This document shows positions 6,048 to 13,360 of a DNA stretch of 16,946 bases, in pieces (the stretch's first letter is position 1; every line of letters starts with the position of its first letter). Source of the stretch: Cyanobacteria bacterium RUI128 (GTDB taxonomy: Bacteria; Cyanobacteriota; Vampirovibrionia; Gastranaerophilales; Gastranaerophilaceae); contig JAILHQ010000112.1 in NCBI GenBank assembly GCA_024695725.1, positions 1 to 16,946 on the forward strand, in the 5' to 3' direction. Position numbers and translations under genes: made by a program. The notes beneath the pieces are model-generated. The model worked only from the letters and a program-made list of their open reading frames with translations. It made no database searches and was not told the DNA's origin.

Positions 6048-7217
6048 ATGGGTAATGTAAATATGATGAATTACAACAAAGAAAAAACTATCATAGATTT
6101 AAGCGATGCTTCAAATATATCAGATTTGGGTATTAAATTAACAAATATTTTAGAAACAGAGGGGATCGCAGGAAAAGAATTATATCTTAATTTGGGCAAC
6201 ACTGATTTAAAACAGTCTCAGCTTTTAAGCATAAAAGCACTTATTGAGGCAATGCAGTCAAGCCTTTGCGGAGTTGAAACAACATCAGAAATGACAGAAA
6301 CTTCCGCTATCGGGTTAGGTTTATCCGTTGAAAAACCGACCAGACCACAGGCACAGGCACCTGTTATTGAAGAAACTCCGTCATTTTCGGAAACCTTTAA
6401 ACAGGAACAGCCGGCACCTGCAGAACTTAATTCAAATGAGTTAAGCTCTTTCAATCAGTTAAAAAATATGAATTCTATCGGTGATTTTGTAACAGCTTCA
6501 GAGAGCACACAAGAAGCTAAAATAAACAGTTTAAATAAAGAAACACAGGAAACAGTTCCTGTTAACAACGAAGTTGAAGAACCACAGAATTTATATGAAT
6601 CTATGGAGAAAGAAATATCTGCTCCTGACAGTATCGAATCAGCTTTAGATGTAACCTTCGGAATAAAAGACGAGGTTAAGGAAAAAACTGAAGAAACAGA
6701 CGAAACAGATATAATTTTCCCTCAGCAAATGTTCCCTGAACAACCGAATGATTATGAATCAACAGAAACTATCGGAGCAGAAGACGGGAAATACGTTCTT
6801 TTAGATACTGAAGGTATCACACCTGAAGGTTTAGAGCTCATAAAAGCAAATACTTCTGATTTGCAGACTCTTTACCTTACTCAGACTTTGCGTTCAGGAC
6901 AGACAGTTTCATACGAAGGAAATATTTTCTTAATCGGTGATGCACACCCGGGCAGTGAAATCAATGCAACAGGCGATATCACGGTTTGGGGTATCCTTGG
7001 CGGTATTGTCCATGCCGGAGCTAAGGGTAACACCGAGGCAAAAGTCAGAGCACTAAAATTAAACCCTATTCAGTTAAGAATAGCACACCTCTATTCAAGA
7101 AGAAACGATACGGTAAATGTACCTTATGTACAGAAATCAAACGAATTTACACCGGAAGAAGCAAGAATAGAGAAAGAACAAATAGTTATATATAAAACAT
7201 TAAGGAGAGAAGATTAA
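6048..7217 (+). CDS. minC: Septum-site determining protein MinC with long acidic linker
   Basis: 389 residues, much longer than usual MinC (about 220-270). Inhibitor of FtsZ assembly that works with MinD to block division away from mid-cell. The N-terminal 80 residues (TIIDLSDAS, ELYLNLGNTDLKQSQLLSIKALIEAM) fit the FtsZ-binding domain in a divergent form. Residues about 90-245 are a low-complexity Glu/Thr/Pro/Gln linker. The C-terminal beta-helix is clear: LRSGQTVSYEGNIFLIGDAHPG with the MinD-binding R282-S-G-Q285, then GSEINATGDITVWGILGGIVHAGAKG. The start is uncertain between ATG at 6048, 6063 and 6066; none has a good Shine-Dalgarno, and a TATAAA at 6043-6048 would place transcription start near 6055, favouring 6063 or 6066. 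First gene of minC-minD-minE-YrdC; the minD ribosome site (AAGGAG, 7202-7207) lies in its last codons. Confidence 0.93.
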   Translation: MGNVNMMNYNKEKTIIDLSDASNISDLGIKLTNILETEGIAGKELYLNLGNTDLKQSQLLSIKALIEAMQSSLCGVETTSEMTETSAIGLGLSVEKPTRPQAQAPVIEETPSFSETFKQEQPAPAELNSNELSSFNQLKNMNSIGDFVTASESTQEAKINSLNKETQETVPVNNEVEEPQNLYESMEKEISAPDSIESALDVTFGIKDEVKEKTEETDETDIIFPQQMFPEQPNDYESTETIGAEDGKYVLLDTEGITPEGLELIKANTSDLQTLYLTQTLRSGQTVSYEGNIFLIGDAHPGSEINATGDITVWGILGGIVHAGAKGNTEAKVRALKLNPIQLRIAHLYSRRNDTVNVPYVQKSNEFTPEEARIEKEQIVIYKTLRRED

Positions 7218-7218
7218 T

Positions 7219-8025
7219 ATGGCCGGACGAGTAATAGTAATAACGTCAGGAAAGGGCGGAGTTGGTAAAACAACTACAAGTGCTAATATCGGTACTGCGT
7301 TAGCTAAGTTAGGAAACAAAGTAGTTTTAATAGATACTGATATCGGATTGAGAAACCTCGATTTACTTCTTGGTTTGGAAAACCGTATTGTATATACAAT
7401 TGTTGATGTTGTAGAAGAAAGATGCAAGCTTAAGCAGGCTTTGGTAAAGGATAAAAAGAACCCTAACCTTTCTCTGTTGGCAGCAGCTCAAACAAGAGAT
7501 AAGACTTCTGTTACATCTGAACAGTTAAAAGAGATTTGCGACTCGCTTAAGAAAAAGAACGATTATATTCTCGTTGACTGTCCTGCTGGTATTGAACAAG
7601 GATTCCAAAATGCTGTTGCAGGGGCTTCTGAAGCTATTGTCGTAACAACCCCTGAAATGTCTGCCGTCAGAGATGCTGACAGAATTATCGGTTTGTTAGA
7701 GGCTAAAGAAGAAATTGAAAGCTATAAATTGTTATTAAACAGAGTTCGTCCGAAACTTATCGAACAAAACGATATGATGAGTGTTGAAGATGTTGTTGAC
7801 ATTTTATCAACAGAACTTATCGGTGTAATTCCTGAAGATACAGGTATTATTACATCAACAAACAAGGGCGAACCTATCGTAAATGATGAAGAAGCTATGG
7901 CCGGAAAGGCATACAGAAACGTTGCAAAACGTATTATGGGCGAAGATATTCCTTTGTTGGATTTAACTCCTAAAAAAGGTTTCTTGGACAAGATTAAAGA
8001 CTTATTTACGAAAGGCAAGGTATAG
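7219..8025 (+). CDS. minD: Septum-site determining ATPase MinD
   Basis: 268 residues, the normal length. ParA/MinD-type deviant Walker A motif GKGGVGKTT (10-18), switch region DTDIGLRNLDLLLGLENRI (39-57), Walker B region YILVDCPAGIEQGF (115-128) and the TTPEMSAVRDADR segment are all present. The C-terminal amphipathic helix (FLDKIKDLFTKGKV) is the membrane-targeting sequence that anchors ATP-bound MinD to the inner membrane, where it recruits MinC and is released by MinE. Good ribosome site AAGGAG 11 bases upstream, inside minC. It starts one base after the minC stop and ends 3 bases before minE, so the three genes are co-transcribed. Nothing in it looks unusual. Confidence 0.98.
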   Translation: MAGRVIVITSGKGGVGKTTTSANIGTALAKLGNKVVLIDTDIGLRNLDLLLGLENRIVYTIVDVVEERCKLKQALVKDKKNPNLSLLAAAQTRDKTSVTSEQLKEICDSLKKKNDYILVDCPAGIEQGFQNAVAGASEAIVVTTPEMSAVRDADRIIGLLEAKEEIESYKLLLNRVRPKLIEQNDMMSVEDVVDILSTELIGVIPEDTGIITSTNKGEPIVNDEEAMAGKAYRNVAKRIMGEDIPLLDLTPKKGFLDKIKDLFTKGKV

Positions 8026-8028
8026 AAA

Positions 8029-8616
8029 ATGAAAGATATTTTTGCCGGTTTATATAATAAGGTATTAAGCTTTTTCAGTAAAACAGATGAAAAATCAAAT
8101 GCAAAAGATGTTGCATGTAACCGTTTAAAACTCGTTCTTATGCAAGACAGAACAAATCTCACTCCTGCCATTATGGACAGAATGAGAAGAGAACTTGTAG
8201 AACTCCTGTCGAAATATATGGAATTAGACAGAGAGCTCTTAGATTTGAACTTTGAGCACGAAGATGATCAGATGGCTTTAATGCTTTCTATTCCTGTTAT
8301 TCGTGCAAAGAATGAAGATGAAATCAACGAAATTCTTGCAAAAGAAGACGAAGAGAAACAGAAATTAGAAGAACTTGCAAAAGCTCAGGAAGAATCAGAA
8401 GAAGAATCAGAAGAGTCTGAAAATACGGAAGAAACAGAAGAAAAACCTGAAGAGGCAGAAGAAACTTCCGATAGCGAGTCAGAAGAGTCAGAAACAGAAG
8501 AAGCAGAAAACTCTGAAGAAGAGGAAACTGACGATGACGAAGAAGACGAAGAAGACGAAGAAGTAGACGAAGACACAAAAAAAGAAAAATTCTTCTCTAA
8601 GAAAAAAGAAAAGTAA
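8029..8616 (+). CDS. minE: MinE topological specificity factor with long acidic tail
   Basis: 195 residues, about twice the usual MinE (80-100). Residues 1-104 are ordinary: MKDIFAGLYNKVLSFFSK is the membrane-binding amphipathic start, ACNRLKLVLMQDRTNLTPAIMDRMRRELVELL is the MinD-contact and dimer region (29-60), and SIPVIRAK closes the beta structure. From about 105 to 182 the protein is nearly all Glu, Asp and Ser, with no hydrophobic core, then ends in a basic patch KKEKFFSKKKEK. The tail is encoded by a purine-rich (GAA)-like stretch, 8340-8600, that opens false frames on both strands. MinE stimulates MinD ATPase and drives pole-to-pole oscillation; what the tail adds is unknown. AAGG lies about 10 bases upstream. 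The stop TAA overlaps the ATG of the next gene (TAATG). Confidence 0.95.
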   Translation: MKDIFAGLYNKVLSFFSKTDEKSNAKDVACNRLKLVLMQDRTNLTPAIMDRMRRELVELLSKYMELDRELLDLNFEHEDDQMALMLSIPVIRAKNEDEINEILAKEDEEKQKLEELAKAQEESEEESEESENTEETEEKPEEAEETSDSESEESETEEAENSEEEETDDDEEDEEDEEVDEDTKKEKFFSKKKEK

Positions 8617-9206
8617 TGTTAGACGGAAATATTTGTTCTGAAATTAAACAAATTCTTGAAAATGACGGAGTCATTGCTTTTGTAACAGATACTGTTTGGG
8701 GGTTAGGTTGCCTGCCAAACAGCAGTAAGGCTGTGAAAAGGATATACGAAATTAAGCACAGAGATCCTGAAAAGCCTCTTATTTTGATGTCTTATGATAC
8801 ATATCCGCTTTTAAAATATGTACAGCCTGTCCCTAAATCTGCTCAGATATTAATGAAAAAGCATTTCCCCGGGGCTTTGACACTTGTTCTGAATAAAAGT
8901 GATGAAACGCCTGATTTTATCACATCAGGCACGAACACAGTAGGAATAAGAGTCCCAGATAATGAAGTTTTTTCTGATATCTGTAAAGTAATTGACGGAC
9001 ACGTACTTGCCACAACAAGTGCCAATTTATCAAGCCAGCCGCCTGCACTGGATTATGATGAAGCAATTAAATATATTGGTTCAGATGTCGATTTGGTTGT
9101 CCCTGACTGCGGTTTGAGTGCTAAAGGGACAGCTTCAACCGTTGCAGGTGTTTTTGATGATGAAATAAAAATATTTAGACAGGGGGATATTCACTTGAAT
9201 ATGTAG
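8616..9206 (+). CDS. tsaC: YrdC/Sua5-type threonylcarbamoyl-AMP synthase
   Basis: 196 residues, a stand-alone YrdC domain. It makes threonylcarbamoyl-AMP from threonine, bicarbonate and ATP for the t6A modification at position 37 of ANN-decoding tRNAs. Seen: AFVTDTVWGLG (21-31), the IKHRDPEKPL segment with K47 and R49 of the K-x-R nucleotide site, FPGALTLVL (84-92), VGIRVPDN (109-116), TTSANLSSQPP (133-143) and the late STVAGVF strand. It lacks the extra C-terminal Sua5 domain, hence tsaC rather than the longer Sua5. The ATG overlaps the minE stop by one base, giving translational coupling to the Min operon. No terminator hairpin is visible in the 12 bases before the convergent metalloprotease gene. 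Confidence 0.92.
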   Translation: MLDGNICSEIKQILENDGVIAFVTDTVWGLGCLPNSSKAVKRIYEIKHRDPEKPLILMSYDTYPLLKYVQPVPKSAQILMKKHFPGALTLVLNKSDETPDFITSGTNTVGIRVPDNEVFSDICKVIDGHVLATTSANLSSQPPALDYDEAIKYIGSDVDLVVPDCGLSAKGTASTVAGVFDDEIKIFRQGDIHLNM

Positions 9207-9218
9207 TTTATTTTTTAT

Positions 9219-10253
9219 TTATTTCACTATCTTCAAATACTTTGCGATATCACTTCGAACTACTTTATAACTATTCTTAAAATATTTAATAAATTTTTCT
9301 TTATCGCCTTCGTCCTGACCAACTGCGTATGAAAATAAATTAGCATATATTTCTCCTCTTGCAACATCAGCCATTGCAACATCTTTTGGGGTTACAGGTT
9401 TTGTTAAATCAAAAGATTTTACATAATATTCCATATTTTCAGGTAACACACCAGAATACGGGAATTTAATTCTTATATTATTGATATCCTTCCATACAGC
9501 CTTTTGAAATTTCTTATCATCACTGAGAGAACCGTTTGTAAGATAATCAGTCAATATTTTATACTCTTCCTGTGTTTTAACGTTGAAACTATGGGGACTT
9601 TCATACATATCACGTTCTTTTGCATCCATTAGAGAATCGTATTTTTGGGCAAATTCTGCCTGATGATCGTGCCCGAAATAGTTATCAAACTGATGCCCAA
9701 CTTCGTGCATAAGGGTTTGCCTCATAGCACCTATTTTTGCCGATTTTTGACTATCAGCATATCTTTGGTGTGCATCCTCCTGAATAAAAATCATCTTCGG
9801 TAATAATGAATCAGAATAGAAACTTCTACCCTTAAGATTTGAACCGCCATTTTTCTTTATTTCCTGCGCAAATGAGTTATATGTCCAGAGATTATAAGTA
9901 GATTTTGCCACATATACATCAAGCCCTTCCAGAAAATCGTTACCGTGGTGCAGTTTCGATTTAAGGTCATACACCGGCTTCATCAGAGAATCTTTTGTTT
10001 CCTTCTGTATATCATTGTATTCTATTCTTATACCGTTGTTGACTTCGTTACCGGTAAATCTCTGTTCAGGGGAATCAGAACAGGCTGATATACCCCCTAT
10101 TGCTATAAGCCCGCCAAAAATATACGGCATCATCTTCTTAAACGGATTTCTTGCACAGGAAACCTTCGGAGCGTTGCCGTTATTCCCCCTAAAGGTGCAT
10201 CTGCTACTATTATTATTTTGACAGTCATAATATAAATTTGAATTGAGCCTCAT
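9219..10253 (-). CDS. HExxH zinc metalloprotease, lipoprotein-like
   Basis: 344 residues. Zinc-protease motif H183-E-V-G-H187 in LMHEVGHQFDNYFGHD, with E301 of GEIYANLFSYAVG as probable third ligand (gluzincin type). The layout, with a late E-x-x-A-x-x-F and a trailing FIKYFKNSY, recalls the anthrax lethal factor-like (ATLF) catalytic domain, but this is pattern matching only. Residues 41-58, MMPYIFGGLIAIGGISAC, form a lipoprotein-like signal with lipobox ISAC and candidate acylated C58. It is preceded by 40 polar residues holding the motif CTFRGN (F21). If translation begins at M41 (10133), this is a classic lipoprotein; if at 10253, the long cytosolic lead is unusual. Neither start has a strong Shine-Dalgarno; the shared Phe motif favours the longer form. 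Convergent with the Min operon. Target unknown. Confidence 0.8.
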   Translation of the reverse strand: MRLNSNLYYDCQNNNSSRCTFRGNNGNAPKVSCARNPFKKMMPYIFGGLIAIGGISACSDSPEQRFTGNEVNNGIRIEYNDIQKETKDSLMKPVYDLKSKLHHGNDFLEGLDVYVAKSTYNLWTYNSFAQEIKKNGGSNLKGRSFYSDSLLPKMIFIQEDAHQRYADSQKSAKIGAMRQTLMHEVGHQFDNYFGHDHQAEFAQKYDSLMDAKERDMYESPHSFNVKTQEEYKILTDYLTNGSLSDDKKFQKAVWKDINNIRIKFPYSGVLPENMEYYVKSFDLTKPVTPKDVAMADVARGEIYANLFSYAVGQDEGDKEKFIKYFKNSYKVVRSDIAKYLKIVK

Positions 10254-10303
10254 ACTGAATGTAATAACTATGAAGATTTTAATTTGCTAATATGTATACA
10301 AAT

Positions 10304-10331
10304 TTGACACTTGTTGATTTAATTGTAAATA
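10304..10331 (+). promoter_or_regulatory. Possible promoter for the gene at 10425
   Basis: A perfect TTGACA (10304-10309) is followed 16 bases later by TAAATA (10326-10331), a poor -10 element. A better TATAAT (10404-10409) lies nearer the gene but has no -35 and would put the transcription start inside the ribosome site. A weak AT-rich inverted repeat, CTCAAAA / TTTTGAG (10347-10353, 10363-10369), lies between them. Confidence 0.35.
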
Positions 10332-10424
10332 TATCTTAATGATTCTCTCAAAATTCTAAAGTTTTTGAGTTATTTGCCGTTAACGAACATGTAGGACTGT
10401 ATCTATAATGTAAAGGAGATTAGT

Positions 10425-10835
10425 ATGACAACACTATCCGCATATTGTCAAAGTATGGGTTGGGATTTGAATGACCCTGCTATTCGCGCGAAAGTCCAAA
10501 GTGCTGTAGGAAACATTGGTGACAATACCGAATTAAATGAAGCCCAAATGGATAAACTACAAGAAGCTTTATACAATGCTTTGGGCGCCCAAAAACCGGG
10601 TGATGACCCGATGCTTGATACCTTTGGAGGAACAAGATTGAATAACGGAGATCTACACTTCAATTCTAATCAGGATGCACTTGATTATCTGAATGCTACA
10701 ACCAACAGTAGAAGATCCTCCGATGGCAGCTTTTTGGAGTCCCAATTTATTCAGCAGCCGATTTCTTTAGGCAAAGGTCTTTACCACGCAGCAAAAGACG
10801 GCTTAAAGAGTTTATGGAACTGGCTGACAGAATAG
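10425..10835 (+). CDS. Small hypothetical protein, self-contained transcription unit
   Basis: 136 residues, family not recognised. Hydrophilic N-terminal helical part (VQSAVGNIG, EAQMDKLQEALYNAL), a Gly/Asp/Asn-rich middle (GAQKPGDDPMLDTFGGTR), and a C-terminal amphipathic helix LGKGLYHAAKDGLKSLWNWL with Trp residues that could touch a membrane or a partner. There is no signal peptide and no Phe motif of the kind seen in the neighbours. The ribosome site is excellent (AAAGGAGAT, 6 bases before the ATG) and a strong terminator follows at 10851, so it is probably expressed on its own. It lies between the divergent metalloprotease and gltX; neither suggests its function. Confidence 0.85.
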   Translation: MTTLSAYCQSMGWDLNDPAIRAKVQSAVGNIGDNTELNEAQMDKLQEALYNALGAQKPGDDPMLDTFGGTRLNNGDLHFNSNQDALDYLNATTNSRRSSDGSFLESQFIQQPISLGKGLYHAAKDGLKSLWNWLTE

Positions 10836-10850
10836 TTATTATTAACGATA

Positions 10851-10885
10851 AAAAAGAGGATGACTTTTAGTTATCCTCTTTTTTT
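10851..10885 (+). terminator. Rho-independent terminator after the gene at 10425
   Basis: AAAAAGAGGAT (10851-10861) pairs with ATCCTCTTTTT (10873-10883) around an 11-base loop, ending in a run of seven T. It separates the small gene from gltX. Confidence 0.9.
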
Positions 10886-10906
10886 ATCCCATATTTAACC
10901 CTTTTG

Positions 10907-10915
10907 TGTTAAAAT
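10907..10915 (+). promoter_or_regulatory. Extended -10 promoter candidate for gltX
   Basis: TG-T-TAAAAT (10907-10915) matches an extended -10 element (TGnTATAAT with one change). No good -35 is visible. Transcription would start near 10922, giving a leader of about 25 bases with an AAGGA ribosome site before the ATG at 10947. Confidence 0.4.
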
Positions 10916-10946
10916 TGAACTATGAATAACAGAAAGAAGGATTAAT

Positions 10947-12407
10947 ATGGAAGAAGTAAGAGTAAGAATTGCACCGTCGCCTAGTGGTAACCTCCACGTT
11001 GGTACTGCAAGAACAGCTTTGTTTAATTATTTATTTGCAAAGAAAAATAACGGGAAGTTTGTTTTAAGAATAGAAGACACAGATGCTGAAAGAACATCTC
11101 AGGAATATATTGATAACATTTTTGACAGCCTTAAAGCATTAGGCTTAAACTGGGACGAAGGTCCTGACGTAGGCGGTCCTTACGGCCCTTATACTCAGTC
11201 AGAAAGATTTGATATTTATCCAAAATATGTTCAACAGCTTTTAGATTCAGGGTTTGCTTATGAATGTTTCTGTACTCCTGAAGAATTGGAAGCAGAAAAA
11301 GCGGAGGCAACCGCAAACAAGAAACCTTATGTTTATTCTAAAAAATGTGAAAATCTTTCAGAAGAAGAAAAAGCTAAATTGAGAGCAGAAGGAAGAAAAC
11401 CTGCTATCAGATTCAATATAGCTAAAGCTCAAAGAGCATTCCACGATACATCTATTTTGGAATTTGATGATTTGGTTAAAGGTAAATTACACATGGATAC
11501 AAATCTTTTAGGAGATTTTGTTATTCAAAAATCAAATGGTGCACCTACTTACAACTTTGCTGTTGTAATTGATGATATGTTAATGAAAATTTCACACGTA
11601 ATCAGAGGGGAAGATCATATCTCTAATACCTACAAGCAAATCCTTATCTATGAAGCATTAGGTGTTGAAGTCCCGAAATTCGGTCACTTAGGTATGATTC
11701 TTGCACCTGACAGAAGCAAATTATCAAAACGTCACGGTGCTACTGCTGTAAGTGATTTTGTAAAAGAAGGTTATCTGACAGATGCATTAATCAACTTTGT
11801 TGCATTGTTAGGCTGGGCACCTTCTGACGGAGAAGAAATTAAATCAGTTGATGCTATCGCTCAGGATTTCAGAATCGGCGAAATTTCTTCATCAAACTCA
11901 ATTTTTGAATATGATAAACTTAAATGGATGAACAGCCACTACATCAAACAGTTATCACTGGAAGAATTGGAAGAAAAACTTAAACCGTATCTTGAAAAAT
12001 ACGATTTAACAGAACTCACAAAAGAAGAGTTTGACAAGATGATTGAAATCACAAGAGAACCGTTGACCTTGTTATCAGACATTACCGATGCAGTTGAATA
12101 TTTCTTCGGTGAAGGGGTAAATTATGATGAAAAAGGTCGTGAAACCGTAGAAACCGAGGTATCTCAAAATGTCTTGAAAGACTTCCTGGCTAAAGCTCTT
12201 GAATGGGAATGGACTGCAGAAAATCTGCACGAAAAACTTGAAATCTTCAGAGGTTACTGGAAAGAAAAAGGTATTAAACCGAAAGTTACCATGTGGGCAG
12301 TCAGAGCAGCCGTAACAGGCAGAACCTGCGGGGCTGATATGGTCGGTATCCTTGAAGTTATAGGAAAAGACAAAGCAATAAATCGTACAAAAGCAGCGAT
12401 AAAATAA
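10947..12407 (+). CDS. gltX: Glutamyl-tRNA synthetase
   Basis: 486 residues, normal for bacterial GluRS. Class I synthetase signatures are in order: APSPSGNLHVGTARTALFNY (9-28, with HVGT as the HIGH motif), RIEDTDAERTSQEYIDNI, the zinc-binding-like YECFCTPEELE with a second Cys further on (SKKCENL), VIRGEDHISNT, and the catalytic loop K258-L-S-K-R262 as KMSKS. It charges tRNA-Glu with glutamate, and in bacteria lacking GlnRS also tRNA-Gln for later amidation; which applies here cannot be seen. The C-terminal anticodon-binding domain appears complete. Start with AAGGA 6-7 bases upstream. Single-gene unit bounded by terminators at 10851 and 12412. Confidence 0.98.
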   Translation: MEEVRVRIAPSPSGNLHVGTARTALFNYLFAKKNNGKFVLRIEDTDAERTSQEYIDNIFDSLKALGLNWDEGPDVGGPYGPYTQSERFDIYPKYVQQLLDSGFAYECFCTPEELEAEKAEATANKKPYVYSKKCENLSEEEKAKLRAEGRKPAIRFNIAKAQRAFHDTSILEFDDLVKGKLHMDTNLLGDFVIQKSNGAPTYNFAVVIDDMLMKISHVIRGEDHISNTYKQILIYEALGVEVPKFGHLGMILAPDRSKLSKRHGATAVSDFVKEGYLTDALINFVALLGWAPSDGEEIKSVDAIAQDFRIGEISSSNSIFEYDKLKWMNSHYIKQLSLEELEEKLKPYLEKYDLTELTKEEFDKMIEITREPLTLLSDITDAVEYFFGEGVNYDEKGRETVETEVSQNVLKDFLAKALEWEWTAENLHEKLEIFRGYWKEKGIKPKVTMWAVRAAVTGRTCGADMVGILEVIGKDKAINRTKAAIK

Positions 12408-12411
12408 GATA

Positions 12412-12440
12412 AAAAAAGGAGTGGTTAACACTCCTTTTTT
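12412..12440. terminator. Bidirectional terminator between gltX and the reductase gene
   Basis: AAAAAAGGAGTG (12412-12423) pairs perfectly with CACTCCTTTTTT (12429-12440) around GTTAA. The A and T tracts at both ends allow termination of gltX on the plus strand and of the three-gene operon on the minus strand. Confidence 0.9.
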
Positions 12441-12444
12441 ATTA

Positions 12445-13080
12445 CTATCGAATAAAGTTTGTAGGCGTAACCGTTTCGGTTTCAGGCGGGAATATCCCTG
12501 CCTTTTCTCCTGCCTCTTTACATTTCAAATGCCACGCCATATTACGGGCAAGTATTCTCATATTCTGCATACCCTCTAAGTCTTTTTTAGCATCTTCAGC
12601 TGATGCACCGTGAACCATATTCCAATATCTGCCGGAAATTACAGGCATTTGAGTTATTGTGAAATACTTGTTTAACTGATCTAAGGTTGCAGTCGTTCCG
12701 GCTCTCCTTGCACAGGCTACAGCAGCACCCGGTTTATGCAGGAATACGTGTTTTTTCCCTGCCTTAGATGCAGTAAAGAAGGCTCTGTCTAAAAATGCAG
12801 TAATACCACCGCTTGCGGCTGCATAATGAACAGGTGAACCAAATACAAACCCGTCAAATTCTGCCGCATAGTCAATAAATTCATTAACCTTATCTTCAAT
12901 AACACATCTGCCAAGTTTACCGCAGGCATAGCAGGCTCTGCAAGGTGAAACAGGTTCAGTGCCTATCTGATAAATTTCAGAATCAATACCTTCTTCTTTT
13001 AAAGTCCTTGCGATTTCCTCTAACGCGGTATAAGTACAGCCGTTTTTGTGCGGCGAGCCATTAAATAACAATACTTTCAT
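12445..13080 (-). CDS. NADPH-dependent FMN reductase / flavodoxin-fold protein
   Basis: 211 residues with flavodoxin-like fold. The FMN-phosphate loop is FNGSPHKNGCTYTAL (6-20) and the isoalloxazine-facing loop is VFGSPVHYAAASGGITAFLDR (79-99). A Cys cluster C47-x-x-C50-x-x-C53-x5-C59 matches the iron-sulfur flavoprotein/multimeric flavodoxin WrbA-like group often found in anaerobes; whether it holds an Fe-S cluster is not certain. The protein ends in TPTNFIR. It probably transfers electrons from NAD(P)H or ferredoxin to quinones or other acceptors in the cytosol. Strong ribosome site AAGGAG just before the ATG. It is the last gene of a minus-strand operon, 19 bases after the PQ-loop gene. 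Confidence 0.9.
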   Translation of the reverse strand: MKVLLFNGSPHKNGCTYTALEEIARTLKEEGIDSEIYQIGTEPVSPCRACYACGKLGRCVIEDKVNEFIDYAAEFDGFVFGSPVHYAAASGGITAFLDRAFFTASKAGKKHVFLHKPGAAVACARRAGTTATLDQLNKYFTITQMPVISGRYWNMVHGASAEDAKKDLEGMQNMRILARNMAWHLKCKEAGEKAGIFPPETETVTPTNFIR

Positions 13081-13099
13081 TTTCTTCTCCTTATTTTTT

Positions 13100-13360
13100 C
13101 TAAGCCGTTTTTCTTTTCTTGTATCTCAGATAAAGCCCAATATCCGCTATCAGGAAGGTCATATTCAGAAGATACAACCATATTACCCAATCGTAATAAT
13201 AAAACAACTTGTGAATAACCCCGCAAACATAGCCTAAAAGTATAAGACAGGTAAATGTACAACTCTTGCCCTCTACACTTTTTTTTCTGTAGGTCTTGTA
13301 AACCGATACCGGCCAGCTTACCCCAAAACAAGCCATCATGCCTGCTTCAAATATGCTCAT
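13100..13360 (-). CDS. Small PQ-loop-like (SemiSWEET-type) membrane protein
   Basis: 86 residues with three hydrophobic segments: MACFGVSWPVSVYKTY (9-24, with a W-P at the PQ position), TCLILLGYVCGVIHKLFYYY (37-56) and WVIWLYLLNMTFLIADIGLY (58-77), followed by a basic end. Size and the three-helix layout fit single PQ-loop proteins related to SemiSWEET sugar carriers, which act as dimers; transport by this one is unproven. The start is fixed by GGAGGTG 4 bases upstream, located inside the end of the lipase gene. Its ATG overlaps the lipase stop (ATGA), indicating translational coupling. An overlapping frame at 13077-13331 has no such ribosome site and was not chosen. Confidence 0.8.
   Translation of the reverse strand: MSIFEAGMMACFGVSWPVSVYKTYRKKSVEGKSCTFTCLILLGYVCGVIHKLFYYYDWVIWLYLLNMTFLIADIGLYLRYKKRKTA

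Noticed and set aside
7722..8171. 149-codon minus-strand frame over minD/minE
   Set aside because: Lies entirely antisense to well-recognised minD and minE; no family features.
8324..8578. Open frames on both strands across the minE tail (Ser-rich and Leu-rich minus-strand frames, Lys-rich plus frame)
   Set aside because: They are by-products of the purine-rich GAA-like tract encoding the acidic MinE tail; composition is monotonous and none has a ribosome site.
12075..12431. 118-codon minus-strand frame at the end of gltX
   Set aside because: Antisense to conserved gltX coding sequence and crosses the terminator at 12412-12440.
13077..13331. Alternative 84-codon frame overlapping the PQ-loop gene
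   Set aside because: The frame at 13100-13360 has a strong ribosome site, the ATGA coupling and a sensible three-helix layout; this one has none.
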